Positions 6,925 through 16,002 of a DNA stretch of 64,000 nucleotides are shown here, one piece after another. Every line of letters begins with the position of its first letter. Position 1 is the first letter of the stretch. The notes beneath the pieces were generated by a model. It did no database searches. It was not told the origin of the DNA and saw only the letters and a program-made list of their open reading frames with translations. This DNA is from Thermococcus sp. 18S1 (GTDB taxonomy: Archaea > Methanobacteriota_B > Thermococci > Thermococcales > Thermococcaceae): the NCBI RefSeq assembly GCF_012027645.1, contig NZ_SNUU01000001.1, positions 1,798,001-1,862,000 of the forward strand, read 5' to 3'. The position numbers and the translations under genes are program-made.

Positions 6925-8139
6925 ATGCTCCACCACGTCAAACTGATTCATGCCACGAAAAGCAGAAAGCTCGTTGGCAAAAAAATCGTTCTGGCAATTC
7001 CCGGCAGTATAGCCGCCGTCGAGTGCGTCAAGCTCGCCAGGGAGCTGATACGGCACGGTGCCGAGGTCCACGCCGTTATGAGCGAGAGCGCCACCAAAAT
7101 AATCCACCCCTACGCCATGGAGTTCGCCACAGGGAACCCGGTCGTAACTGAAATCACCGGCTTCATCGAGCACGTTGAGCTCGCGGGAGAGCATGAGAAC
7201 AAGGCCGACCTGATCCTCGTCTGTCCCGCGACTGCCAACACGATAGGAAAAATCGCCTGCGGAATCGATGACACACCAGTCACAACCGTTGTGACGACTG
7301 CCTTCGCCCACACACCGATAATGATTGCCCCCGCGATGCACTCCACCATGTACGAACACCCGATAGTCGTTGAGAACATCGAGAAGCTCAAGAGGCTCGG
7401 CATCGAGTTCATAGGCCCGAGATTCGAGGAAGGCAAGGCGAAGGTTGCCACAACAGACGAGATAATCTACCATGTTATCAAAAAGCTCCACCCCAAAACA
7501 CTCGAAGGAAAGCGCGTTCTTGTCACAGCCGGCGCGACGAGGGAGTACATAGACCCGATTCGCTACATAACCAACGCGAGCAGCGGGAAGATGGGCGTCG
7601 CAATAGCAGAGGAGGCGGAATTCAGAGGGGCGGAGGTCACGCTCATCAGGACGAAAGGGAGCGTTCCCAGCTTCGTAGAGAACCAGATTGAGGTCGAGAC
7701 AGTTGAGGAGATGCTCCGGGCGATAGAGAGTGAGCTGAAGGCCAAGAAATACGACATCGTTATCCTCGCCGCCGCGGTAAGCGACTTCCGCGTCAAGGAG
7801 AAGGCCAGCGTGAAGATAAAGAGCGGAAAAGCTCTAACACTCGAGCTCGAACCTACGCCGAAGATAATAGACAGGATTAAGGAACTTCAGCCGGGAGCTT
7901 TCCTCGTCGGCTTCAAGGCGGAGACCGGTCTCAGCAAGGAGGAGCTCATCAACGCCGCCAAGAAACAGATCGAGAGGGCGGGAAGCGACCTCGTCGTGGC
8001 CAACACGCTCAAAGCCTTTGGAAGCGAGGAGAACGAGGTCATCCTCGTGGGCAGGGACTCCGTCAAAAAGCTCCCGCGGATGGACAAACGCGAGCTGGCC
8101 GGGAAGCTCTGGGATGAAATAACCTCGATTCTCGAGTGA
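6925..8139 (+). CDS. coaBC: Phosphopantothenoylcysteine decarboxylase / phosphopantothenate-cysteine ligase
   Basis: Bifunctional coenzyme A biosynthesis enzyme of about 404 residues. The N-terminal FMN decarboxylase part has AIPGSIAAVE, the active-site histidine in FIEHVELA, CPATANTIGK and the lid motif PAMHSTMY. The C-terminal ligase part has LVTAGATREYIDPIRYITNASSGKMG and the lysine-rich nucleotide segment near ALTLELEPTPKII. Archaeal ligases use nucleotides differently from bacterial ones, so the cofactor is not assigned. Start ATG 6925 follows GGAGGTG. Monocistronic, with its own TATA box. Confidence 0.95.
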   Translation: MLHHVKLIHATKSRKLVGKKIVLAIPGSIAAVECVKLARELIRHGAEVHAVMSESATKIIHPYAMEFATGNPVVTEITGFIEHVELAGEHENKADLILVCPATANTIGKIACGIDDTPVTTVVTTAFAHTPIMIAPAMHSTMYEHPIVVENIEKLKRLGIEFIGPRFEEGKAKVATTDEIIYHVIKKLHPKTLEGKRVLVTAGATREYIDPIRYITNASSGKMGVAIAEEAEFRGAEVTLIRTKGSVPSFVENQIEVETVEEMLRAIESELKAKKYDIVILAAAVSDFRVKEKASVKIKSGKALTLELEPTPKIIDRIKELQPGAFLVGFKAETGLSKEELINAAKKQIERAGSDLVVANTLKAFGSEENEVILVGRDSVKKLPRMDKRELAGKLWDEITSILE

Positions 8140-8200
8140 AAAAGGAAAACCTTTTTTACTTTGATATCCAATTTTCTCTAAAACTATTCGAGGTGATAGC

Positions 8201-9007
8201 ATGGTGGCTCTGGATGAGCCCCTGCCCTACATAGGGGTGACGCTGTTCCAACTGGTATCGGCGCTGATAATCCTGATAGTGGGCTACATAGTGGCGAAGA
8301 TCCTGGTCTCGCTCTTCAAAAAGAGTATGAGGAAAACGAAGCTCCCACCGCTCGTCATCGAGTTTCTGGGACGGTTCCTGGCGATACTGCTTTACATCAT
8401 AGTCATTATAGTGGCGCTCGGTGCCGTCGGCATCTCAGTATCTCCACTAATACTAGGCCTCTCGGCGGTTATAGGCTTGATACTGGGCTTCGGTCTTCAG
8501 GATACCCTCACCAACCTCGCCGCGGGCGTGTGGATAGCCTCCCTGAGGCCCATAGACCTTGACGAGGTCGTCGAGGTCTCCGGTCAGACAGGGAAGGTGA
8601 ACGGCATCGGCCTCATGAGCACGGAGCTCATGACACCCGACAACAGACTGATAACCATTCCGAACAGACTCGTCTGGGGAAGCATAATAGTGAACTACAC
8701 CAGAATGCCGACGAGGAGGGTCGATGTTGACATCGGCGTTGCCTACGGCACGGACCTGGATAGGGCTATAAAGCTCGCTATGGAGCTCATGCGGAATCAT
8801 CCCAAGGTTCTCGACGATCCCGAGCCGAGCGTCGTGATAACGGCCCTTGCGGATTCCTCCATCAATCTGCAGCTCAGGGCATGGGCCAAGACGGACGACT
8901 ACTGGGACGTAAAGGGAGACCTCACCAAGGGCATCTACGAGCTCTACACGAAGGAGGGTATCGAGATCCCGTTCCCGCAGCTCGACGTTCACCTCAAGAA
9001 CGAATGA
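8201..9007 (+). CDS. MscS-type small-conductance mechanosensitive channel
   Basis: About 268 residues: three N-terminal membrane helices and a cytoplasmic beta/alpha-beta cage. The pore helix region LSAVIGLILGFGLQDTLTNLAAGVWI is followed by the beta domain motif RPIDLDEVVEVSGQTGKV and the PNRLVWGSIIVNYTRMPTRR segment, all typical of MscS. It releases solutes on hypo-osmotic shock. GAGGTGATAGC precedes ATG 8201. No operon partner. Confidence 0.93.
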   Translation: MVALDEPLPYIGVTLFQLVSALIILIVGYIVAKILVSLFKKSMRKTKLPPLVIEFLGRFLAILLYIIVIIVALGAVGISVSPLILGLSAVIGLILGFGLQDTLTNLAAGVWIASLRPIDLDEVVEVSGQTGKVNGIGLMSTELMTPDNRLITIPNRLVWGSIIVNYTRMPTRRVDVDIGVAYGTDLDRAIKLAMELMRNHPKVLDDPEPSVVITALADSSINLQLRAWAKTDDYWDVKGDLTKGIYELYTKEGIEIPFPQLDVHLKNE

Positions 9008-9121
9008 TTTTCGGAGCTCGCGGGGGATCCGGGCTATTTGTAAACCCCTGCTCTCTCCAACCTTTCGTTTTAAACCAAAAGGTTCATATCCTCCCCGGCG
9101 CTATGTTCTCAGGTGGTTCTC

Positions 9122-9802
9122 ATGAAGAAGATAGGGATAATAGGTGGAACCAGTCCCGAGGCGACGTGTTATTACTACAAGAAATATCTGGAGATAAGCC
9201 GCGAAAAGTTCGAGCCCTACGTCTTCCCCGAGCTGATAATCTACTCCATAAACTTCAAGGAGTTCATCCACAACCCGAACGGCTGGGAGGGGAGGAAGGA
9301 GATACTCATAAACGCCGCCAAGGCCCTTGAGAAGGCCGGAGCGGAGATAATATCGCTCTCGGCAAATACGCCCCACATAGTCTTTCCGGACGTTCAGAAG
9401 GCCGTAAGCGTCCCGATGGTGAGCATAATAGACGCGCTCATCGAGGAGATGAAGAGGAGGGGAGTCAAGAGGGTTCTCCTCCTCGGGACGAAAACAACCA
9501 TGACCGCCGACTTCTACAAGAACGCCCTCCGCGAGGCCGGTTTTGAAGTCATCACGCCGAACGAGGAGGAAATGGACGAGCTGAACAGAATCATTACCGA
9601 GGAGCTTATGTTCGAGAACTTCGCCAGCAGGGACTGGGTGATCGACCTCATCAACCGCTACATAGAGGAGGAAGGAATCGAGGGCGTCATCCTCGGCTGC
9701 ACCGAGCTCCCGCTTATAGTCAAGGCCGGCGACGTGCCGGCGGAGGTCTTCGACACCGTGGAGATACACATGCGCAAACTCATCGAGGTCGCGAGCGAGT
9801 GA
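9122..9802 (+). CDS. Aspartate/glutamate racemase family protein
   Basis: About 226 residues, two-domain cofactor-independent racemase fold. Motifs: IGIIGGTSPEAT at the N-terminus, LSANTPHIVF in the middle, LLLGTKTTM, and VILGCTELPLI near the C-terminus. The second catalytic cysteine (GCTE) is present. The first, normally the Cys of CNT, is Ala in SANTPH, so two-base racemisation as in classical aspartate racemase is doubtful; one-way or different chemistry is possible. ATG 9122 is chosen with AGGTGG 6 bases upstream instead of the GTG inside that site. Free-standing gene. Confidence 0.85.
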   Translation: MKKIGIIGGTSPEATCYYYKKYLEISREKFEPYVFPELIIYSINFKEFIHNPNGWEGRKEILINAAKALEKAGAEIISLSANTPHIVFPDVQKAVSVPMVSIIDALIEEMKRRGVKRVLLLGTKTTMTADFYKNALREAGFEVITPNEEEMDELNRIITEELMFENFASRDWVIDLINRYIEEEGIEGVILGCTELPLIVKAGDVPAEVFDTVEIHMRKLIEVASE

Positions 9803-9841
9803 TTTTTAAGCCCTTTTCTTCCCCTTTCCTCAGGTGAGAAC

Positions 9842-10135
9842 ATGGAGATACGCGAGTTTCAGGGGATGATCAGGGAGATTTACTTCCACAAGGACTCGAA
9901 GAGGGGAGTGGAGAGGACCTTCCTCTGGTTCGTCGAGGAGATTGGAGAGCTGAGCGAGGCGATAAGGAAGAACGACCGCGAGGCCATGGAGGAGGAGTTC
10001 GCCGACGTTCTTGCGTGGCTCGCGAGTTTGGCCAACCTGCTCGACGTTGACATCGAGGAAGCGGCGAAGAAGAAATACCCCGGCGTCTGCCCCTACTGTG
10101 GAAAGAAGCCGTGTGAGTGTGAGGAGAAGTTTTAA
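9842..10135 (+). CDS. MazG-type nucleotide pyrophosphohydrolase
   Basis: About 97 residues, all-alpha NTP pyrophosphohydrolase fold. The magnesium motif is visible as EEIGELSEA followed by EEEFADVLAWLASLA. A short C-terminal extension CPYCGKKPCECEEKF has four cysteines and probably binds zinc. The family hydrolyses (d)NTPs to monophosphates, usually to clean nucleotide pools. Start follows AGGTGAGAAC. Single gene. Confidence 0.9.
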   Translation: MEIREFQGMIREIYFHKDSKRGVERTFLWFVEEIGELSEAIRKNDREAMEEEFADVLAWLASLANLLDVDIEEAAKKKYPGVCPYCGKKPCECEEKF

Positions 10136-10284
10136 TCTCCTTAGTACATTACTTGGCTTCTTCTAAGGTACTATATTTTTGCCGTATTTTCAGAGAGCTT
10201 CCCACCACAACCCTCGCTTGAAAGTTACGTTGCCTCTGTTCCTTTCCAGCTTCCCGAGAGAGACGGGGCTATTCTTGTGCAAAT

Positions 10285-10314
10285 GTTTATAAGTAGGAGG
10301 GTAGTAGTTACTAC
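10285..10314 (+). promoter_or_regulatory. ATPase promoter with inverted repeat between TATA and transcript start
   Basis: TATA box GTTTATAAG at 10285-10293. The inverted repeat GTAGTA-GT-TACTAC at 10301-10314 ends where the transcript start is expected. A protein bound here would block initiation, so it is a candidate operator. The binding protein is unknown. Confidence 0.5.
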
Positions 10315-10326
10315 GGGTGTCCAAAG

Positions 10327-11406
10327 GTGCTCTTCGATGTTCGGCCCAAGATCAGGATGGAGGAAGTGTACGGGAGGGAGGCCGAGTACCTTGAGTTCAT
10401 GGACAAGCTAAGAAAAGGTCGAAACCTGTTTGTGATTGTTGGCCCCCGGAGAATTGGAAAGACTTCGTTCCTCTTCGCGAGCCTAAACGAGCTGTACTCC
10501 ACCGAGGAGATTCCTCACGTTGTTATCGACGCTAGGAAGGTTTACTCGATCAACAGCAAGTATCCCGAAAGAGTCATGGCAGAGGAACTGTACCTTGCAA
10601 GGAAGGGCCAGATAGGGAGGGCGATAGCCAAGATTGAGGGGATAAGCGTCAAAGGGTTTGGGGTCAGGGTAAGAAGGAGGAGCGCTTCCCTCCCTGATGA
10701 GCTCATAACTCTGAACAACGCCTATGACAGGGTTATAGTAGCGTTCGACGAAGCCCAGTACCTCAGGTTCGCCAACACCGATTTTACAACGCTTCTTGCA
10801 TGGGCCTACGATAACCTCCGGAACGTGGTCATAGTTCTGACGGGTTCACAGGTTGGAGTTCTCGACAAATTTCTCAGATTCAAGGATTACGGGGCTCCGC
10901 TCTACGGGAGGTACCACGTCAGGCTAACCCTTCCCCGCTTCAATCCCTCGGAAAGTCTGGGGTTTCTCAAAAGGGGGTTTGAGGAAGCCGAAATGAATGT
11001 TCCATCCCAGGAGCTCCTCGCCACAATAAAAGCCCTTGACGGGGTTCCGGGATGGCTTACGCACTACGGGGCTTATAGAATCGATGGAAACTCTCACGAA
11101 CGGGCCCTTGAGCTCGTGCTTGAGGAGGCAAAGGGATACGTCATGTCGGAGTTCAAAGAGTTAGAAAGAGCATCGCCAAGATACCGTTTAATCATGGAAA
11201 CGGTTGCCAACAGGGTGGGAGACGAAGGCTCAGTCTCGTGGTCTGAAATAAAAAACGCACTTCACATTCGGCTCAGAAAGCCAGTGAGCGACTCGGAGCT
11301 TGCCAATTACCTAAAGAGGCTAATCGACTACGGCTTTCTCGAACAAGTGGGAACTGGAGATTACAGAATCCCGGATCCTGTCATAAAGAGAGTTTTTGGA
11401 GAGTAA
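10327..11406 (+). CDS. Archaeal AAA/STAND-type ATPase
   Basis: About 359 residues. P-loop GPRRIGKTS near residue 39, Walker B VIVAFDEAQYL near 140, sensor-like LTGSQVGVL near 175, and a C-terminal winged-helix region (SWSEIKNALHIRLRKPVSDSELANYLKRLIDYGFLEQVG). This is the archaeal-specific ATPase family expanded in Thermococcales; function is generally unknown. GTG 10327 is the first start after the TATA box, with GGTG 9 bases upstream. No neighbour is co-transcribed. Confidence 0.85.
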   Translation: MLFDVRPKIRMEEVYGREAEYLEFMDKLRKGRNLFVIVGPRRIGKTSFLFASLNELYSTEEIPHVVIDARKVYSINSKYPERVMAEELYLARKGQIGRAIAKIEGISVKGFGVRVRRRSASLPDELITLNNAYDRVIVAFDEAQYLRFANTDFTTLLAWAYDNLRNVVIVLTGSQVGVLDKFLRFKDYGAPLYGRYHVRLTLPRFNPSESLGFLKRGFEEAEMNVPSQELLATIKALDGVPGWLTHYGAYRIDGNSHERALELVLEEAKGYVMSEFKELERASPRYRLIMETVANRVGDEGSVSWSEIKNALHIRLRKPVSDSELANYLKRLIDYGFLEQVGTGDYRIPDPVIKRVFGE

Positions 11407-11708
11407 CTTCCAATCATAAGCGTTTTTCCCTTTTCCAAATTTGATGATTCAAGACGTTCCGATGAACAAGAACTTCGTAAACCATCCAAAGCACCTCAAG
11501 AACAAGTCTCTCTTGGTCTCTTCTCAAGGCACTCCATCTTCAGCGAACTTCTTTGTTTTCAGACTCACAGTCTCGTCTATTGTCTCCCCGTCTACATTTT
11601 AATTTCCAATAACCTCAAACCTTGCACGCCTTTTCGACCGCCATCTTAACGGAAAGACTTTTATACTTCCGGACGCACTATTCTATGCAGTAAACCGAGG
11701 TGATGTGC
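11407..11708. other. Intergenic region before tldD; nothing recognised except the tldD promoter
   Basis: About 300 bases, more AT-rich than the flanking genes. A TATA box TTTTATACTT lies at 11659-11668 with tldD's GAGGTG at 11697-11702. The reverse strand shows a short broken frame faintly like an antitoxin remnant, too weak to call. A 52-codon forward frame from about 11443 has no features. Confidence 0.4.
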
Positions 11709-13130
11709 ATGCATGAACTCGTAGAGTTCGCGGTTGAGAAGGCCCTCGAACTGGGGGCAAGCTATGCCGAGGCTCGCTTTGAGGAGAAGAACGGCACTTC
11801 TCTGGCAATGAAAAATGGCAACCCCGAAGGGCTGAGCATAATAGCCGAGAGGGGAATGGGCGTAAGGGTTCTGGTCGATGGAGGAATGGGCTTCGCAAGC
11901 ACCAACGTCCTCACGAAGGAGAGCGTAAGTGAAGCCGTCAAGAAGGCCGTCAAGCTGGCCAGAGCCGCCTCCCGCGTTAGAAACGAGCCGATAGTTTTCA
12001 GCGAGGAGGACTTCCACGAGGTTTATTACGAGGTCAAGATGCGCAAGGACTTCAGGGACGTCTCCCCGGAGGAGAAGATGGAGCTCCTCAGGAAGGTCGA
12101 GGAAGAGGTGAAGGCAACCGGGGTAAACGTGCCCATGCGCTACCTCGGCTACTCCGATCATGTGTGGCACAAGATAATAGCCAACAGCGACGGGGCCTTC
12201 ATCGAGAGCGTCATACCGAGGGTCTCGGTGATGTACAACCTCGTCGTCTTCGAGAACGGCCAGATGGAGCAGGCGCCGTTCGTCCAGAGGGCGTTCTCCG
12301 GCGGATTGGAGCTCATCGAGAAGGACGAGCCGTGGAGCTGGGCGGTGAAGGACGTCCAGGCCCTCAAAAAGCTGATCTACGAAGGCCAGAAGGCACCCGA
12401 AGGCAGGGTTGACCTTGTCATAAGCCCCGAAGTGGCTGGCATAGCCGTCCACGAGAGCGTCGGCCATCCATACGAGGCAGACAGGATTTTCGGAAGGGAA
12501 GCCGCTCAGGCTGGAGAGAGCTTCGTCAAGCCAGACATGCTCGGCGAGAGGATTGGGAGTGAAGCCGTCACCGTCATAGAGGACCCGACCCTGCCGAACA
12601 GCTGGGGCTTCTACCTCTACGACGACGAGGGCGTCAAAGCGAGGCCACGCTACCTCATCAAGGACGGAATAATCACCGAGTTCCTCACGAACAGAGAATA
12701 CGCGGCAAAGCTGGGCCAAAGGTCAAACGCCTCAGCCAGAGCGATAAACTACAACCGCGAGCCGATAGTGAGGATGGCCAACACATACTTAGCTCCGGGC
12801 GATTACTCATTCGAGGAGCTGATTGAGGACATCAAGCTCGGTGTTTACATGGTCTCGTTCAACGAGTGGAACATCGATGACCGCAGGTACCAGCAGAGGT
12901 ACATCGGCAGGGAAGCATACCTCATCGAGAACGGCGAGATAAAGCACCCGGTCAGGAGGCCGATCCTTGAGATAACCACCAGGGCCCTGTGGAGCAGCGT
13001 CGACGCCGTGGGCAAAGAGGTCGAGTACTACCCGGGAACCTGCGGCAAAGGTGAACCCGGACAGGGCGTCCCGGTCTGGATGGGCGGAGCGCATGCAAGG
13101 CTCAGGGACATACCGCTGAGGAGGCCGTGA
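11709..13130 (+). CDS. tldD: TldD-type metalloprotease subunit
   Basis: About 473 residues. TldD forms a heterodimeric zinc protease with TldE that degrades unfolded peptides; bacterial homologues also mature peptide antibiotics. The zinc motif HESVGH, fitting HExxxH, is at about residue 243 in AVHESVGHPYEAD. C-terminal conserved stretch YYPGTCGKGEPGQGVPVWMGGA is typical. Three start codons are close together; ATG 11709 has GAGGTG at the best distance. tldE follows within 10 bases, forming an operon. Confidence 0.93.
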   Translation: MHELVEFAVEKALELGASYAEARFEEKNGTSLAMKNGNPEGLSIIAERGMGVRVLVDGGMGFASTNVLTKESVSEAVKKAVKLARAASRVRNEPIVFSEEDFHEVYYEVKMRKDFRDVSPEEKMELLRKVEEEVKATGVNVPMRYLGYSDHVWHKIIANSDGAFIESVIPRVSVMYNLVVFENGQMEQAPFVQRAFSGGLELIEKDEPWSWAVKDVQALKKLIYEGQKAPEGRVDLVISPEVAGIAVHESVGHPYEADRIFGREAAQAGESFVKPDMLGERIGSEAVTVIEDPTLPNSWGFYLYDDEGVKARPRYLIKDGIITEFLTNREYAAKLGQRSNASARAINYNREPIVRMANTYLAPGDYSFEELIEDIKLGVYMVSFNEWNIDDRRYQQRYIGREAYLIENGEIKHPVRRPILEITTRALWSSVDAVGKEVEYYPGTCGKGEPGQGVPVWMGGAHARLRDIPLRRP

Positions 13131-13140
13131 GGTGGTGGAG

Positions 13141-14463
13141 ATGTTCGACGTTAACGAGTTCATCCTGAAGAAGGCTAAGGAGCTTGGGTTTGGCGACGTC
13201 GTCGTTCTGGGCTACGAAACCAACCGCAGACAGGTCCGCTTCGCCAACAACGAGATAACCGTCGCCAAGAACTGGCACGAGAGGAAGGTGGAGCTGTTCG
13301 TCGAGCTTGAGAAGCGCGTCGCCGGAACGAGCATCACCGAGCTGAGCGAGGAGAACATCGAGAGAACCCTCAAGACCCTCCTGAGCAACATGAAGGGCAT
13401 GGCGCCGAAGGAGGACTACTACGGAATAGCTGAGGGGCCGTTCCAGTATAAGGACATCCCGGAGACCTTCGATAAGTCCATAGTCGAACTCGACGAGCCG
13501 AACGAGTACGTGGAGAGGGCCATCAACGCCGCCCTTGAGGAGGGGGCGAAGAGGGTAGCGGGTGTCCTCTACACCGACCACAAGGGGCTTTACCTGACCA
13601 CGAGCAATGGCGTTGAGGCCTTCGACGAGGGCACCGGGATAGAGATAAGCGTTCGTGCCTTCATCGGAGACCTTGAGAGCGGCCACGGGACAAACTCCGT
13701 AAGGGTTCTCAAGAAATTTGACCCCGAGAGCGCCGGAAGAAAGGCCGGCGAGATTGCAAAGCTCGCCCAGAACCCGGAGCAGGGACCGGAGGGGAAGTTT
13801 GATGTAATCTTCGACCCGCTGGCCTTTGCGAACCTGCTGAGCTACATGAGCTTCATGACATCGGCTTACGCGGCAGAGGCCGGTTTCAGCTTCCTGGTGA
13901 ACAAGCTCGGCCAGAAAGTCGCCAACGAAATCGTCACGATAAAGGACGTCGGCAACATGCCCAACGGCTACGGAACGAGGAAGTTCGACGACGAGGGAGT
14001 GCCCACGAGGGAAACAACGATAATCGAGAACGGAACCTTCAAGACCTTCCTGCTCAACACGAGCATGGCGAAGAAGTACGGAACCGAGACGACGGCCAAC
14101 GCTGGCCTCATAATGCCCCACGCCTGGAACATCGTCCTTGAGCCGGGCGACTACTCCAGGGAGGAGCTGTTCAGCGAGGTCAAGAGGGGAATCTACATCA
14201 CCAACGTCTGGTACACCCGCTTCCAGAACTACGTCGCCGGCGACTTCTCCACAATCCCGAGGGACGGAATATTCCTCGTCGAGAACGGCGAGCTGAGGCC
14301 GATAAGGAACATCCGCGTCAGCGACAACTTCCAGAGGATCCTTGAGGGAATCAAAGCCCTTGGAAAGGAGAGCTACCACATCCACTGGTGGGAGGTCAGC
14401 ACGCCGGTTTCAACGCCCTACGTTCTCGTGGAGGACGTTGGCATAACGAGGGCGACGAAGTGA
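13141..14463 (+). CDS. tldE: TldE/PmbA-type protease partner subunit
   Basis: About 440 residues, homologous to TldD but without the HExxxH zinc motif, as expected for the non-catalytic partner. Family traits: VLGYETNRRQVRFANN near the start, TSNGVEAFDEGTGIEISVRAF, and NVWYTRFQNYVAGDFS near the C-terminus. ATG 13141 is chosen after GAGGTGG at 13130. Directly downstream of tldD, so the two subunits are probably made together. Confidence 0.92.
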   Translation: MFDVNEFILKKAKELGFGDVVVLGYETNRRQVRFANNEITVAKNWHERKVELFVELEKRVAGTSITELSEENIERTLKTLLSNMKGMAPKEDYYGIAEGPFQYKDIPETFDKSIVELDEPNEYVERAINAALEEGAKRVAGVLYTDHKGLYLTTSNGVEAFDEGTGIEISVRAFIGDLESGHGTNSVRVLKKFDPESAGRKAGEIAKLAQNPEQGPEGKFDVIFDPLAFANLLSYMSFMTSAYAAEAGFSFLVNKLGQKVANEIVTIKDVGNMPNGYGTRKFDDEGVPTRETTIIENGTFKTFLLNTSMAKKYGTETTANAGLIMPHAWNIVLEPGDYSREELFSEVKRGIYITNVWYTRFQNYVAGDFSTIPRDGIFLVENGELRPIRNIRVSDNFQRILEGIKALGKESYHIHWWEVSTPVSTPYVLVEDVGITRATK

Positions 14464-14640
14464 TTTCCCCTCTTTTCTTCTTCGATGTTACCCCATGAAC
14501 ATATAGGGCCGAAAACAGAACAGCCGGTCATGTTATTCTCCTAGGTTCCCGGAAATTCGCCAAACCTGTGTAACAGGACGGAACGACCGAGAAAACGCTT
14601 AAAAACTTCTTCATGCAAATGAAACTGGGTGGTTGGGAAA

Positions 14641-15921
14641 ATGGAGGCCATCGAAAACTCCCGGTTGAATAAGTTCCACTACACGCTTTTGGCCATCCTC
14701 GGAACGGTGTGGGCGTTCATAGCCGTGAACACCATCTCGGCAGGGTTCGTCATAGCCCTGCTTAAGAACGACCCCGACTTCCAGGGCAGCCTCACGAAGC
14801 TAGGCTCCCTCGGCTCGGCGGCGCTCTTCGGCATGCTCTTCGGCGCGTGGCTCTTCGGCTATCTAGCCGACAGGATTGGACGGAAGAAAACCCTCACCCT
14901 CGCGGTTGCAACATTCTCCATCGGCTCGATAGTCAGCTCCTTCGCGGGTAGCCTGGACGTCCTCATAATCCTACGCTTCATCGTCGGCCTCGGCCTCGGC
15001 GGCTCACTGCCGGTTGCGAGCTCCTACTTCGCCGAGTTCATGCCCCGCTCGATAAGGGGTGCGATGATTTCAATCCTCGAGAGCTTCTGGGCGATAGGAA
15101 CGATAATCATAGGCGTCGTGGCTATCCTTGTAAAGGCCGACTGGAGGATCATACTGCTCTTCGGAGGCGCGATAATACTCATCCTTCCGCTGCTCCTCAC
15201 GCTCCCCGAATCGCCCCGCTACCTGCTCATCAGGGGGCGCGTTAAGGAGGCCGAGGAGACCATCAGGAAAGCCCTCGGAGTGAGCGTTAAGCTTGAGGTT
15301 CCGAAGGAGACGAAGAAAGCCTCGGTAATGGATCTCTGGAGAAAATACGGAAGGGTTACGCTCATGCTCACGATAGCCTGGTTCAGCATAGCCTTCGCCT
15401 ACTACGGCTTCTTCATCTGGCTTCCGAAGTTCCTTTCGGCAACGCTGGGAATCACCGTCTTCAAGAGCTTCCAGTACTTCATCATCACCGCCATAGCCCA
15501 GCTTCCCGGCTACTGGAGCGCCGCCTATCTTCTTGAGAAAATCGGCCGGAAGAAGACCCTCTCCTACTACCTCCTGCTCTCGGGAATAGCTGGGGTCGGC
15601 TTCTACTTCGCGGCCAGCTCGGGGAACGAGGCGGCGATAATCGCGAGCGCCATAGCCTTCAGCTTCTTCAACCTCGGTGCTTGGGGAGCGATATACGCCT
15701 ACACGCCGGAGCTCTATCCGACGGCAGTTAGAGGCACCGGAACCGGCTGGGCGGGGGCGATGGCGAGGATAGGCGGGGGAATCGCGCCAATCCTTGCAGG
15801 CAGGATAATGGAGCTGAGCGGGAGCGCCTTGGCGGTACTTGTGATTGCCGTGGTGGCGATAATCGGTGCGCTGGATGTCCTGGCGTTAGGAGAAGAGACG
15901 ATGGGAAAGGCACTCGCTTGA
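14641..15921 (+). CDS. MFS transporter, sugar/organic-acid porter type
   Basis: About 426 residues with 12 predicted membrane helices. MFS signatures: GYLADRIGRKKTLTL in the loop between helices 2 and 3, a repeat LLEKIGRKKTLS in the second half, and PESPRYLLIRGR after helix 6, characteristic of the sugar porter/metabolite:H+ symporter branch. Substrate unknown. ATG 14641 is chosen with GGGTGG upstream; the GTG at 14629 lies within that site. A TATA-like CTTAAAAAC lies near 14599. Single gene. Confidence 0.9.
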   Translation: MEAIENSRLNKFHYTLLAILGTVWAFIAVNTISAGFVIALLKNDPDFQGSLTKLGSLGSAALFGMLFGAWLFGYLADRIGRKKTLTLAVATFSIGSIVSSFAGSLDVLIILRFIVGLGLGGSLPVASSYFAEFMPRSIRGAMISILESFWAIGTIIIGVVAILVKADWRIILLFGGAIILILPLLLTLPESPRYLLIRGRVKEAEETIRKALGVSVKLEVPKETKKASVMDLWRKYGRVTLMLTIAWFSIAFAYYGFFIWLPKFLSATLGITVFKSFQYFIITAIAQLPGYWSAAYLLEKIGRKKTLSYYLLLSGIAGVGFYFAASSGNEAAIIASAIAFSFFNLGAWGAIYAYTPELYPTAVRGTGTGWAGAMARIGGGIAPILAGRIMELSGSALAVLVIAVVAIIGALDVLALGEETMGKALA

Positions 15922-15960
15922 TGCATCAGCGGGCCATTAATTTTTATTTTTGAAGGTAAC

Positions 15961-15996
15961 ATTTATAAGACGTTCAATCGTCACACCTGTTGGTGA
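15961..15996 (+). promoter_or_regulatory. Promoter and ribosome site of the surface-protein ABC operon
   Basis: TATA box ATTTATAAG at 15961-15969; transcript start expected near 15990; GGTGA at 15992-15996. The GGTGA is 6 bases before an ATT codon at 16003, the only sensible start of the downstream frame. Confidence 0.55.
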
Positions 15997-16002
15997 CCTC
16001 CG

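Noticed and set aside
11430-11640. Possible toxin-antitoxin remnant on the reverse strand
   Set aside because: Only a short broken stretch hints at an antitoxin; frames are interrupted and no second gene is visible.
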